DNA of 46,897 bases, taken from the NCBI GenBank assembly GCA_946407725.1, contig CAMJPM010000012.1:1-46897 (forward strand), in the 5' to 3' direction. How positions within the stretch are numbered: the stretch's first letter is position 1; every line of letters begins with the position of its first letter. Positions 16,607 through 25,646 of this stretch are shown one piece after another. The notes beneath the pieces were generated by a model that did no database searches, was not told the DNA's origin, and saw only the letters and a list, made by a program, of their open reading frames with translations. This stretch comes from an uncultured Lachnospiraceae bacterium. Lineage in GTDB: Bacteria; Bacillota; Clostridia; Lachnospirales; Lachnospiraceae. The translations under genes were made by a program, and so were the position numbers.

Positions 16607-16846
16607 ATGAGACTTGATGACAGACTTGCAAAGGATCAGCAAAAGGCGGCCAAAAGAAAGAATGAACCGGATCCATATTATCAGGAGGAGCCGGACGGGC
16701 TTATGTATATGGACAGGGAAAGGGGAACATTCCTGAATAAGGAAAAGGGTGTGTTCAACAAGGAGGATACGAAATCTCTGAATTCACGCCCTTCGGTGTT
16801 TGAAAAATACATGATTTTCGACACCAGAATACCAAATGACGAATAG
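16607..16846 (+). CDS. Small hydrophilic protein of unknown function
   Basis: 79 residues, charged and Lys/Asp/Glu rich, without a membrane segment or signal peptide. It contains an N-terminal helix-prone part (RLDDRLAKDQQKAAKRK) and a C-terminal part ending in MIFDTRIPNDE. No family is recognised. Its start is only 8 bp after the SH3b gene, and it lies before the AAA+ ATPase, so it is probably co-transcribed and could be an adaptor or chaperone. Codon use matches its neighbours, which supports a real gene. Confidence 0.65.
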   Translation: MRLDDRLAKDQQKAAKRKNEPDPYYQEEPDGLMYMDRERGTFLNKEKGVFNKEDTKSLNSRPSVFEKYMIFDTRIPNDE

Positions 16847-16964
16847 CTGCTGCAATAAAACGGAGTGGGCGGTCAGTCCACTGCGGGCGGCTTCGGGGTT
16901 GGACAGTAACAAAAAGTACTATACATGGTAACAGTGGCGGGGTTTTTAAAGGAATCAGGTAAAA
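16847..16964 (+). other. Spacer before the AAA+ gene; no secure signal
   Basis: The 118-bp spacer is G-rich in its first part. A possible -10 TATACAT (16920-16926) lacks a well-spaced -35: TTGGAC at 16899 leaves 15 bp and TGGACA at 16900 leaves 14 bp. AAAGGA at 16948 may serve as ribosome site for the ATG at 16965. Confidence 0.4.
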
Positions 16965-19349
16965 ATGGACAGATACGGTTCTGATCTGAAGGAAAGACCA
17001 TTCAGCGGTTATAACGAGTATATGGAGTACGTCTTTGACTGCGTGAATACGGCCATAGACGAATACATCAACAAATTAAAGGAAATGTATGCCTCCGGTG
17101 ACGGGGGTTATAAAAGTATTCTATATCCTGACATAGAAGTGGCTTCCGATTCATGCCGTATAAAGATTGAAAAGTTTTACAGCGATCAGGGAGGATCCGG
17201 CAATGAAAGCGACTCAGATGAGGACGCTCTGGTATTGGCGGATGATGACAATGAAGACGAGGATGATGAGGACGAGGGAGCCTTTGATGATGAGCTTTTA
17301 AGCCTTTTGGGGGGATTTAGCTCCGGTGATGATACTTTTTCCGAATCCGGGGGAGACGGAGGAGACAGCGTAAGGCAGGTTGTGGAAAGGTCAAAGCTGC
17401 CCTTAATTGAAAAGCTGGAGATGATCAGAGAGAGGGCAAGAATTACGGAAGAGAGCGGTATAAAGCTGCCGTTTTATGAGCTTTGCAATAAGCTTAAATT
17501 TGAGAATTTTACCATTTTCTGTTTCGCCTGCGGTATCCTTTCATCTACCCAGACAGACTATGCGTCTGTATTCCAGATCGTAAACGAAAACGCCAATCTT
17601 TCATCCCCTACTATTGAGTCGGCGGCAAAGGTATTTTATGGGGATCATTTCTCCATTACCGGTGCATACGGTGATATGTCCACCTGCTTAGAGCAGCTCC
17701 TTCCGGTGCTGTCACTGCAGGTTATGAAGAGTATGCCATTTTCCACAGTGGTATCGCCGGATAAAAGAGTTATAGACTGCCTTTTCGGCAGACATCCGGA
17801 TAAGCTAGATGAGGACTATACGCGTTTCATAGAAATGATGACAAAGGAAGGCGAGGAGCTTAATCCCATCATGGCAAACGAGGGAGTGCTGGATGCCATG
17901 GAGATATCCTATAACGACGGTGTCCGTATCTTCTATTATTACGGAGACGACGGAAGCGGGAGAAAGTTCTTCGTAAAGAAATTCTGCGAGAAGCATAAGC
18001 TGAAGGCCATCAGTATCAACTGTAAAAAGCTTTTCAATTATGACTACGGCTTTGTAGAGCGTGCGCTCTGGGCAGTTGCCAGAGAGTGTATCCTTACAAA
18101 TTCCTGCTGCTGTTTAACGGATCTTACCTATCGCGAAGAGGAAAAGGAAAAATTCTTCGGCTATATGGATATGGCATTTGCAAGGCTCACAGAGAGCAAC
18201 GTGCTGGTCTTTGCAATGAGTAAGCTGTATATCGATTTCAGGGAAGTCACCAAGATGACAGTTACGGATCTGGAGCTTCCGACACCCACAACCACCGAAC
18301 GTTTTGCGTGCTGGGAGTACTTTTCCAAGCCCTACGACCTTGCAGATGAGGTGGATCTTCTGGAGATGGCGACAAAGTTCCTCTTTACCTCCGGAAAGGT
18401 TCACGATGCTCTGGTGAAGGCAAAGTCCCTTTCAACCATGGACAAAGAGGAAAAGATATCAAAGAAGAACCTCTTCAAGGGGTGCTACGCCCAGATGAGC
18501 TCCGAACTGTCGCAGAAGGCCAGCAGGGTAGAAGCCAAGTTCGGATTTGAAGATATAGTCATGAATGAGAGCCAGAGGGAGACCATTTCCCATGCTATCG
18601 AGCAGATGACCTACAGGAAGCAGGTATACGAAAACTGGGATTACACGAAGAAATATCCTTACGGCCGAGGACTTACGGTTCTTCTGTTCGGTGCTCCCGG
18701 TACCGGAAAATCCATGATGGCGCAGGTTATTGCCCACGAGCTCAACCTGGAGCTTTACAGAGTGGATATTTCCAAGGTTGTGGATAAGTACGTCGGTGAA
18801 ACAGAGAAATCACTGTCCATGATCTTCCGTGAAGCCAAGAAGTGTAACGTTGTATTGTTCTTTGACGAGTGCGATACCATCTTTGCAAAGCGTTCCGATG
18901 ACGGAGGCTCCAATCAGGCGTCCGCCAATAATAAGACGGCACTGCTCCTTCAGGAAATGGAAGCTTATGACGGAGTCTGCGTACTGGCTACGAACTACAA
19001 GCATAATATCGACCCTGCATTCTTCAGACGTATGAAATACATCGTGGAATTCCAGTTCCCGGATCCCGATACCAGAGAGATGCTGTGGACCACCACAATA
19101 CCCAAGGGCACGCCTCTGGCAGAGGACGTGGATATCAGGTTCCTGGCAGAGAAATTCGAGTTTGTTGGAGGTAATATCAAGAACTGTATCCTGAATGCGG
19201 CTTTCCTTGCGGCAGCCGATCCCGAGGCCAACGGGCAGGTACATATGAAGCATTATCTCCTGGCTATTAAATACGAGTTCGTGAAAGTAGGTAAGGTATT
19301 TACCAAGTCCGATTTTGAGCCCTATGCGGCAGAAGTGGGACTTGCATAA
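16965..19349 (+). CDS. CIS-associated AAA+ ATPase (Afp15/Cdc48-like)
   Basis: 794 residues. The C-terminal AAA+ domain is complete: Walker A GAPGTGKS (about residue 575), pore-side VVDKYVGETEK, Walker B VVLFFDECD (about residues 627-635), sensor 1 VCVLATN and arginine-finger-type FFRRMKY. AAA+ ATPases of this kind are a hallmark of extracellular CIS loci and are thought to act in particle assembly. The N-terminal half has a strongly acidic tract (about residues 83-110) and, near residue 326, a degenerate nucleotide-binding-like sequence, GDDGSGRKFF. This suggests a second, inactive AAA-like or winged-helix region. It probably works on CIS parts or on cargo such as the 1154-residue protein encoded next. 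Confidence 0.9.
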   Translation: MDRYGSDLKERPFSGYNEYMEYVFDCVNTAIDEYINKLKEMYASGDGGYKSILYPDIEVASDSCRIKIEKFYSDQGGSGNESDSDEDALVLADDDNEDEDDEDEGAFDDELLSLLGGFSSGDDTFSESGGDGGDSVRQVVERSKLPLIEKLEMIRERARITEESGIKLPFYELCNKLKFENFTIFCFACGILSSTQTDYASVFQIVNENANLSSPTIESAAKVFYGDHFSITGAYGDMSTCLEQLLPVLSLQVMKSMPFSTVVSPDKRVIDCLFGRHPDKLDEDYTRFIEMMTKEGEELNPIMANEGVLDAMEISYNDGVRIFYYYGDDGSGRKFFVKKFCEKHKLKAISINCKKLFNYDYGFVERALWAVARECILTNSCCCLTDLTYREEEKEKFFGYMDMAFARLTESNVLVFAMSKLYIDFREVTKMTVTDLELPTPTTTERFACWEYFSKPYDLADEVDLLEMATKFLFTSGKVHDALVKAKSLSTMDKEEKISKKNLFKGCYAQMSSELSQKASRVEAKFGFEDIVMNESQRETISHAIEQMTYRKQVYENWDYTKKYPYGRGLTVLLFGAPGTGKSMMAQVIAHELNLELYRVDISKVVDKYVGETEKSLSMIFREAKKCNVVLFFDECDTIFAKRSDDGGSNQASANNKTALLLQEMEAYDGVCVLATNYKHNIDPAFFRRMKYIVEFQFPDPDTREMLWTTTIPKGTPLAEDVDIRFLAEKFEFVGGNIKNCILNAAFLAAADPEANGQVHMKHYLLAIKYEFVKVGKVFTKSDFEPYAAEVGLA

Positions 19350-19361
19350 AATGAGAAGCCA

Positions 19362-19390
19362 TGTCATCCTGAGGGGAGTCGGGGTATCTT
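19362..19390 (+). repeat. Remnant of a dispersed TGTCATCCTGAG-type repeat
   Basis: The spacer after the AAA+ gene contains TGTCATCCTGAGGGGAGTC followed by GGGGTATCTT. This resembles the dispersed TGTCATCCTGAGCGGAGTCGAAGGATCT-like repeats I recall from other bacterial genomes. Only one copy is visible here, so membership is from memory and not shown by the window. Confidence 0.45.
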
Positions 19391-19428
19391 AAAGCAGTGT
19401 TTACAGATGAGTGAAGAGGTGAAAAGAA

Positions 19429-22400
19429 ATGCCGCCCCAAGCCCAGTCTTTTGCAAGTTCATATGAAGCACAGTCCGAAGCTGAAGATATCGATGCCAGT
19501 ATAGATGATTCCTTACGCTCCTTCATGGATAAGGGGGATGATTTCTTTGCCAATGAGGACGTGGACGGCAACGGCCTTACCAGGCAGGATGTCACGCAGC
19601 AGGTCCGTCAGAATATCTTACTGCGCCTTTCGGAAGTAAATGCCGAAAGCGCCGCGTCCGCAGAGCAGGAGAGAACGGCTCACGCTGCCTATTCCGGCCA
19701 GCTTGTTACCCTCTATTCTTCCCTGCAGTCCACAAAGCGGAAATATATCGAAGAGAATGACCATTATGTTGATCTGGTAAATGCCGATACGGCGGATGAC
19801 GAAAGGAATGCCAGCAGTTTCTTACGTTTCTTTAAATTCAGGAATCTCCGAAAAAAGAGCAGCAGAAAGAGAAGAGCTGCTTTAGCTGCGGAGATGGATA
19901 CAAAGATCCAGGGTATCAGGCAGAAAGCGGAGAACTGGAGGGTTGTCCGTGAGGATTACAAGAAAAATATAATGCGGAAGCATTACAGGGATTATGATAA
20001 CCTGGCAAAGACCTGGTATGAGCTGACCCATGAATATGCCATGTCCACCCTTCCGAGAAACGCCACGACTGAGATGAAGAGGCAGATGGTGGCTAACAGG
20101 GCCATTCCACAGGAGCATGCCAAAAAGATAGTGGAATATACAGGTATCTATGACATGGACTCCATCAATGCGGGGATCGACACAGCCCTGGCGAATGTGA
20201 ATACAGCCATAACCGCCGATGCCTTTACTATTGTTCCCTATAAGAGGCTTGTAGATTCACAGAATCTTGAGGATCCCGAGAACCTGACCAAGACACATAC
20301 CAGGATACTGATGCTGGGTGAAGCAAATGCGGAAAACGGCATTAAAACCAGATATAAGTTTGATCCCTCCTTCCTGGGGGACAGGGCCAAGCACCAGTTC
20401 GCCGCGGCAGAAAGCGAGGATCTCGTTCCGGACCAGCCCGGGGAGCAGCCGGTTCACGTAGTCCAGCCCATAAATAACGAAGGACAGGATGAAATAGATG
20501 AAGAGGCGGAACAGCAGGAAGCACAGCAGGAGCGGGAATTAAGGCGCCATGCCGAAAATATGCACCTGGAATCCGACAGGAAGGATATTAACAACCGTTT
20601 CCTCTTTTCCGAAAAAAATGCAGAGATACTCCATGCCAGGCTTAAAAGGAACGGCAGGACTGTCTATGGCTTCTATATGAACGGGGAGTTCATCACCAAC
20701 GATACTGAAGGTGAAACCGTAAAAGGGAAGCAGGGACAGCCGGACAGCAGGAGAGTTGCCGGGAAAAAGGACATGAAGTTTTTCGGCAGGCGGAACTGGA
20801 ATAAACAGGAAAAAGCCGAAAAACTCAGGGTAGCCATACGTTCATCCCCTTTCTTCAAGCATGTGAATGCCCGCACCATCCAGTATTACGCCGGATATGA
20901 TGCAGAGGGCGACTATGGTGAAGACCTTGAAAAGAACATGGATAAATACTGGAAGAAGGCGGGGAAAGACGGGATTACAAAGGCAGGAGAGATCCAGAAA
21001 TTAAGACAGAACCCGCAGGCTTACAGCGCCATGAACAGCAATCTCAAGGGTCCCGCCCTTGTGGCCTATATTATTGATGCCGGTAAAAGGCAGCGGGGAG
21101 AAAACGAGCAGGCCTTCTCTTTTGACGATCCCAAGGCAGATCCGGTGCTGAACATAGCCCTGACAAGTGATAAAAAAGCATTGCAGCTTGCCTGTATCGC
21201 CATGCTGGTAAACGATGATCCCAGATTCTGGGGTCTGGCCCGGAAGATCGTGGTGGATTCAAGAAGGGTGGATGCCCGCACCAGAGCCAAGATGAAATAT
21301 CTTCCCGAGACGGGAAATCTCATGAGAATGGGACTTCTGGAAGAGCTTGCCAATCATCAGGGAGTATTCAGCGAGGTGGATCTGGAGGAAGGAGATCCCC
21401 TGGATTTCATAGATATACCTTCAAGGAAGGTATATATGGAAGAGCTGGAAAACAGAAGGGGTACCGGCAACTGGTTCAAGAAAAACCTGCTGAACGGGAA
21501 GTTCGTCTCCTATGCCATGAAAGCCGCTTCCACCGGAATGAGCATGTATAACAATCTGTCAGATGCAGGAAACATGTTAAAGGACAGTGATTACGAGGTG
21601 GATGATGATACGGCCACAGCCCGGGAAGAAAGGATCTTCTGGGCTTCCTACGGCGAGACTGTAGCAGAGTCCAATAACATAAGCTCCGTTCTGTCAGCCG
21701 CCGGCATTGCGGTTACCGGGTTTCTGGGGGGAGATATGTCCGTAGCCCGGGATGTGGGTTTCCAGTTTTTTGACTGCCTGGAGATCGTAAACCAGGTGAC
21801 CTCCATCGGAAAGTCCATCTGGAAGTTCATAAAATATGTATATAAAAAGATAAAGCAGAAGAAGCCCGAGGATATGACTGCCGAAGAACTGAGGAAGTTT
21901 CAGGCTAAACAGAGAGAAACCCTTAAGGATCTTGATTTCAACGGATGCAGGGCAGTTCTTAAGTTCTTAAACACCGTGGTGGGGCTTGTAAACAACTTAA
22001 GGGACCTGGCTTCCTATCACATTGCAAAGGATGAGGATTCCGCCGGATGGGGCTCTGTGGTGAATGAGACCTGGGGATCCTTCCTGGAATATAAAGGACC
22101 CCTTGAATACATATGTAACACCATACAGAACGGCATCTCCATATTGAACGATATTATAGAGATAGTTGCCAGCACAAAGCGGATAGGCCGGATAGACAGG
22201 GCTGACCGGGATATAGAGACGGCTTTGTCAGTATTTAAGAGCCCCAGGGATAACCTGCGGGGTGTTATTGATCCCGATGAGGAAAATAAAAGGAAGCTTG
22301 GTGAAGCCGCAAGCCAGAATTCCCAGGCACAGTACTTCATGTCACTTACAAAAATGCAGTCGCGGAAACAGAGATCCGCGGCAGGATGGGATATAGGCGC

Positions 22401-22893
22401 CAGGGTGCTTTCCGTTGCAAAGGACACCTTCTCCATGGCCTATGATCCCACCGGAGGAGTTGTGTCCAAGGTCCTGAGGGCGGTTCTGTCTCCCGCTCCC
22501 ATGCTGGTGAATTTCATAGGCTGGACGATCGGCAAACTGAAATATGACAGGCAGAACTTCAATAACAATATAGCATCCATGCTGGGGGACGCTTCCTATG
22601 GGAGCACGCCCTATTTTGACAAGGTGCTAAAGAGGGAGACCGGTATTGTAAGCTCCGCGTATCTCGTGGATCTGGCCAGGATCTTTATGTCCATAGACAC
22701 ACATGCACTCATTAATAAAGATAATAAAAGTGAAGGTGAACTGGATCTGGCAGAGAAGGTGGTGGGAACCCTCTACGGAAACGTAAATGAGGAATCCATA
22801 AAAAATGTTGAGCTGGGTGATATGCTGCAGTACGCCGGGTTTGACGGGGATTCCGACTGGAGATCGGTGCTAAGGAATTCCATAAAGTCGTAG
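19429..22893 (+). CDS. Very large CIS-associated protein of unknown function (cargo or scaffold candidate)
   Basis: 1154 residues; no family recognised. It has a mostly helical N-terminus with a basic cluster (about residues 128-150, FKFRNLRKKSSRKRR), a Glu/Gln-rich linker (about residues 350-375), a middle charged region, and a C-terminal half with several hydrophobic helices (near NNISSVLSAAGIAVTGFLGG and LVNFIGWTIGKL). No signal peptide is evident. A single gene of this size right after the AAA+ ATPase is where CIS loci often keep tape measure, cargo or accessory genes. The hydrophobic helices would suit a tape measure or a pore-forming cargo. The start has GAGGTG at 19416-19421, 7 bp before the ATG. 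Confidence 0.75.
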   Translation: MPPQAQSFASSYEAQSEAEDIDASIDDSLRSFMDKGDDFFANEDVDGNGLTRQDVTQQVRQNILLRLSEVNAESAASAEQERTAHAAYSGQLVTLYSSLQSTKRKYIEENDHYVDLVNADTADDERNASSFLRFFKFRNLRKKSSRKRRAALAAEMDTKIQGIRQKAENWRVVREDYKKNIMRKHYRDYDNLAKTWYELTHEYAMSTLPRNATTEMKRQMVANRAIPQEHAKKIVEYTGIYDMDSINAGIDTALANVNTAITADAFTIVPYKRLVDSQNLEDPENLTKTHTRILMLGEANAENGIKTRYKFDPSFLGDRAKHQFAAAESEDLVPDQPGEQPVHVVQPINNEGQDEIDEEAEQQEAQQERELRRHAENMHLESDRKDINNRFLFSEKNAEILHARLKRNGRTVYGFYMNGEFITNDTEGETVKGKQGQPDSRRVAGKKDMKFFGRRNWNKQEKAEKLRVAIRSSPFFKHVNARTIQYYAGYDAEGDYGEDLEKNMDKYWKKAGKDGITKAGEIQKLRQNPQAYSAMNSNLKGPALVAYIIDAGKRQRGENEQAFSFDDPKADPVLNIALTSDKKALQLACIAMLVNDDPRFWGLARKIVVDSRRVDARTRAKMKYLPETGNLMRMGLLEELANHQGVFSEVDLEEGDPLDFIDIPSRKVYMEELENRRGTGNWFKKNLLNGKFVSYAMKAASTGMSMYNNLSDAGNMLKDSDYEVDDDTATAREERIFWASYGETVAESNNISSVLSAAGIAVTGFLGGDMSVARDVGFQFFDCLEIVNQVTSIGKSIWKFIKYVYKKIKQKKPEDMTAEELRKFQAKQRETLKDLDFNGCRAVLKFLNTVVGLVNNLRDLASYHIAKDEDSAGWGSVVNETWGSFLEYKGPLEYICNTIQNGISILNDIIEIVASTKRIGRIDRADRDIETALSVFKSPRDNLRGVIDPDEENKRKLGEAASQNSQAQYFMSLTKMQSRKQRSAAGWDIGARVLSVAKDTFSMAYDPTGGVVSKVLRAVLSPAPMLVNFIGWTIGKLKYDRQNFNNNIASMLGDASYGSTPYFDKVLKRETGIVSSAYLVDLARIFMSIDTHALINKDNKSEGELDLAEKVVGTLYGNVNEESIKNVELGDMLQYAGFDGDSDWRSVLRNSIKS

Positions 22894-22926
22894 AGGTGCA
22901 GTTGAGAAGCGAACCTTAAATGGCGC

Positions 22927-22962
22927 GTATCTATTCAGAAGCCGGGGGTTCTGAATGGATAC
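22927..22962 (+). repeat. Hairpin repeat family, copy 2
   Basis: GTATCTATTCAGAA (22927-22940) is identical to the left arm at 14728. The right arm TTCTGAATGGATAC (22949-22962) differs by one base that still allows a G-U pair. The hairpin ends 1 bp before the ribosome site of the next gene. Confidence 0.85.
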
Positions 22963-22976
22963 CAGGAGATAATATA

Positions 22977-23588
22977 ATGGATGGATTGAACAGGATAATG
23001 AAGGGCGTTAAGGAGATGATGAATGAGCTCTTTGACGGCGTTACGGAAAAGGACGGAGTATACAGGTCCATGGCCGAACATCTGGGCGTTACGGATGTAT
23101 CGGCAGTAGTGGAGGTGGCTCTGGAGGGCGGGGTAAACGAGGATATAGCCTATCCCATCCTTCATTTCCTTGTTACGGTGGCGGGTAATATCCCGGAGGA
23201 ATATGAGAATAAGCTCACATATTCCCTAAATGTGTTAAATAACGTCATCGCCGTGGGGGAATTTCCCTCCTTTGGCAACTTCTGTTATTATCCCGCACTT
23301 CATCAGATATACTTAAACTACAGGCTGCCGGTGAGCCCAGGTTCTCCCGACGGGGAAATAGACAATATCCGTTACTATTTCGGGGTATTGTATGAAGAAC
23401 TGGATGCATTCGTTGATTATATAATGTTTTTATGCGATAATGAGGGTGAGAGCCCGGATCTGGACGCCTATCTTAAGTATCTTAAGGAGATAGACGACTG
23501 GAATGATATTGAAGCACGGGCCAGGAATCTTTCCGCTTTATTTGATGACCTTAAGGAAAGAATGAAGGAACAACCCGGTGATGTTTGA
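22977..23588 (+). CDS. Unknown 203-residue protein at the CIS/polysaccharide boundary
   Basis: 203 residues from ATG 22977, which has AGGAGA at 22964-22969. A longer reading frame from 22920 would translate through the hairpin and lacks a ribosome site. The protein is acidic and helical with no membrane segment or signal peptide. It contains YPILHFLVTVAGNIPEEYE, YYPALHQIYLNYRLPV and a C-terminal part rich in Asp/Glu. No family is recognised. Its end overlaps the start of the dehydratase gene by 8 bp, so the two are probably translationally coupled, although its content looks more like the CIS cassette upstream. Confidence 0.72.
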   Translation: MDGLNRIMKGVKEMMNELFDGVTEKDGVYRSMAEHLGVTDVSAVVEVALEGGVNEDIAYPILHFLVTVAGNIPEEYENKLTYSLNVLNNVIAVGEFPSFGNFCYYPALHQIYLNYRLPVSPGSPDGEIDNIRYYFGVLYEELDAFVDYIMFLCDNEGESPDLDAYLKYLKEIDDWNDIEARARNLSALFDDLKERMKEQPGDV

Positions 23589-25563
23589 TCTTTTTCATAA
23601 TAAACAGCTCCTGATACGAAGGGCGGGACTTATCGTATATGATGTTCTGGCAGTAATGGCCAGCTCTGCGGTAGGTCTTCTTTTACGATTCGATCTTTCC
23701 TATGATGAGCTTCTCGGTACAACAGGCGGGATAATCTGGCAGGAAAATCTCTGGAAGTTCCTGCCTGTTAATATTATCGTAACCATCGTGATCTTCTGGC
23801 TTTTCCATCTCTATTCCAGTCTGTGGACTTATGCCGGTGTGCCGGAAATGACGGCCACCGTCACCGCATGTCTTATTACCAGCGCTTTCCAGGCCCTGGG
23901 AATGATGTTCTTAAGACTCAATATGCCAAGAAGCTATTTCTTCCTGTACGGGGTGGTGCTGACGATCCTTGTGCTGCTGTCCCGGTTCGCATACAGGCTT
24001 TTCAGGACCTTTGTGCAGAAGCGTACAGAACAGGCGAGGAACATAAACGTAATGGTAATAGGCGCCGGAGAGGCCGGAAATTCCCTGATACGTGAGATGA
24101 ACTCCTCCAGATTTATCCAGAAAAGCGTCATGTGCGTCATAGATGACGACCGTTCCAAAATAGGAAACTACATCCAGGGCGTCAAGGTGGTGGGCGGCAG
24201 AGAGGACATAATTGAAAACGCCGCCAGATACGATATCGATGAGATAATAATCGCCATGCCCGCGGCAAAGAGGGGGCAGTTAAAAGAGATCCTGGATATC
24301 TGTAAGGAGACAAAGTGCGAGCTGAAGACACTGCCCGGGATCTACCAGCTGGTAAACGGCGAAGTCAATGTGAGCCAGCTAAGAAAGGTGGAGGTTGAAG
24401 ACCTTTTGGGCAGGGAAGCTATAGAAGTGGATCTCGACTCCATTCTGGAATCCCTCCGGGGAAAGACAGTGCTGGTTACCGGAGGAGGGGGCTCCATCGG
24501 ATCAGAGCTCTGCCGGCAGATAGCCAAGCACGAGCCCAAAATGCTGATAATCTTTGAGATATATGAAAACAGCGCTTATGACATACAGCAGGAGCTGGCC
24601 ACCCTCTTTCCTGAGCTGAATCTTAAAGTACTAATAGGCTCCGTCAGAAATAGCCAGAGGGTAAAGGACGTTTTTAAGCAATATAAGCCGGACATCGTCT
24701 ACCATGCGGCAGCCCACAAGCATGTGCCCCTTATGGAGGTGAGCCCCAATGAGGCCATAAAGAATAATGTAATGGGCACCTGGAAGCTCTCCCAGGCAGC
24801 TGTGGACACCGGTGTTTCCAAGTTCGTTATGATCTCCACGGATAAGGCCGTAAATCCTACCAATATCATGGGAGCCACAAAGCGCATCTGCGAGATGATA
24901 GTCCAGTCTTATAACCACAGGGGAAAGACGGTATTTGTGGCGGTGCGTTTCGGCAATGTCCTGGGGAGCAACGGCTCCGTCATACCCCTTTTCAGGAAAC
25001 AGATCGCCTCCGGAGGCCCAGTCACCGTTACCGATCCCAGGATAATAAGGTATTTCATGACCATCCCCGAGGCCGTATCCCTGGTGCTCCAGGCCGGAGC
25101 CTATGCAAAGGGCGGTGAGATCTTCGTGCTGGATATGGGAGAGCCCGTAAAAATTCTGGATCTCGCCAAGAACCTTATCCGGCTGTCAGGCTATGTGCCG
25201 GGAGAGGATATAGAGATAAAATTCACGGGACTAAGACCCGGGGAAAAGCTCTATGAAGAGATGCTGATGAAGGAAGAGGGGATGCAGGAAACCCCAAATA
25301 AGCTTATCCATATAGGAAAGCCCATAGAATTTGACGAGGATGATTTTTACGACAAGCTCCACCGGCTGGATATCGCCTCCAGGTCGGAAAGGCTTGATGT
25401 ACACAAATGGGTTCAGAGTCTTGTTCCCACCTATAAATATACTCCGGGAATATACATCCCGGGTGAGACCCATATAGATATGGAAAATGCCCCGGGCATT
25501 TCCGAGCGCGAGGAAGACTTTGACATGAAGGTCTATGAGATCAAGCGGAACGAAGAAGGATAA
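23581..25563 (+). CDS. Membrane nucleotide-sugar 4,6-dehydratase (WbpM/CapD/PglF-like)
   Basis: 660 residues. Four membrane segments fill about residues 15-130, then a first Rossmann-like motif (VMVIGAGEAG, about residue 157), then a catalytic SDR domain with TGGGGSIGSEL (about residue 297). The usual Tyr-x-x-x-Lys is replaced by Met-x-x-x-Lys (NIMGATKR), with Ser in MISTDKA, the Ser-Met-Lys arrangement known from WbpM. It should remove water from UDP-GlcNAc (or a related sugar nucleotide) to give a 4-keto-6-deoxy intermediate for the polysaccharide. ATG 23581 or the GTG at 23578 could be the start; both overlap the previous gene. Confidence 0.9.
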   Translation: MFDLFHNKQLLIRRAGLIVYDVLAVMASSAVGLLLRFDLSYDELLGTTGGIIWQENLWKFLPVNIIVTIVIFWLFHLYSSLWTYAGVPEMTATVTACLITSAFQALGMMFLRLNMPRSYFFLYGVVLTILVLLSRFAYRLFRTFVQKRTEQARNINVMVIGAGEAGNSLIREMNSSRFIQKSVMCVIDDDRSKIGNYIQGVKVVGGREDIIENAARYDIDEIIIAMPAAKRGQLKEILDICKETKCELKTLPGIYQLVNGEVNVSQLRKVEVEDLLGREAIEVDLDSILESLRGKTVLVTGGGGSIGSELCRQIAKHEPKMLIIFEIYENSAYDIQQELATLFPELNLKVLIGSVRNSQRVKDVFKQYKPDIVYHAAAHKHVPLMEVSPNEAIKNNVMGTWKLSQAAVDTGVSKFVMISTDKAVNPTNIMGATKRICEMIVQSYNHRGKTVFVAVRFGNVLGSNGSVIPLFRKQIASGGPVTVTDPRIIRYFMTIPEAVSLVLQAGAYAKGGEIFVLDMGEPVKILDLAKNLIRLSGYVPGEDIEIKFTGLRPGEKLYEEMLMKEEGMQETPNKLIHIGKPIEFDEDDFYDKLHRLDIASRSERLDVHKWVQSLVPTYKYTPGIYIPGETHIDMENAPGISEREEDFDMKVYEIKRNEEG

Positions 25564-25587
25564 GAGGACGGACACGATGCTGTTTAG

Positions 25588-25616
25588 CCGTGCATAGCAC
25601 GGGTCTGCCATCGGCA
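25588..25616 (+). other. Small hairpins in the 83-bp spacer before the sugar transferase
   Basis: CCGTGC (25588-25593) pairs with GCACGG (25597-25602) around ATA, and TGCC (25606-25609) pairs with GGCA (25613-25616) around ATC. These resemble the small 3-nt-loop hairpins at 7442 and 14785 in style. There is no U-run. Confidence 0.55.
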
Positions 25617-25646
25617 AGTTGGCTCCTGAGGCCGGATGAGACATAG

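Noticed and set aside
16899-16926. Promoter before the AAA+ gene
   Set aside because: The -35 and -10 candidates are only 14-15 bp apart and match poorly.
19530-19595. EF-hand or dockerin motif (DVDGNGLTRQD) in the 1154-residue protein
   Set aside because: The spacing of acidic residues does not fit either consensus, and there is only one copy.
22920-22976. Longer N-terminus for the 203-residue protein
   Set aside because: It would translate through the repeat hairpin, has no ribosome site, and ATG 22977 has a clear AGGAGA.
1-23588. Complete prophage
   Set aside because: No terminase, capsid, portal, lysis or integration genes are visible. The AAA+ ATPase and CIS tube proteins fit a contractile injection system.
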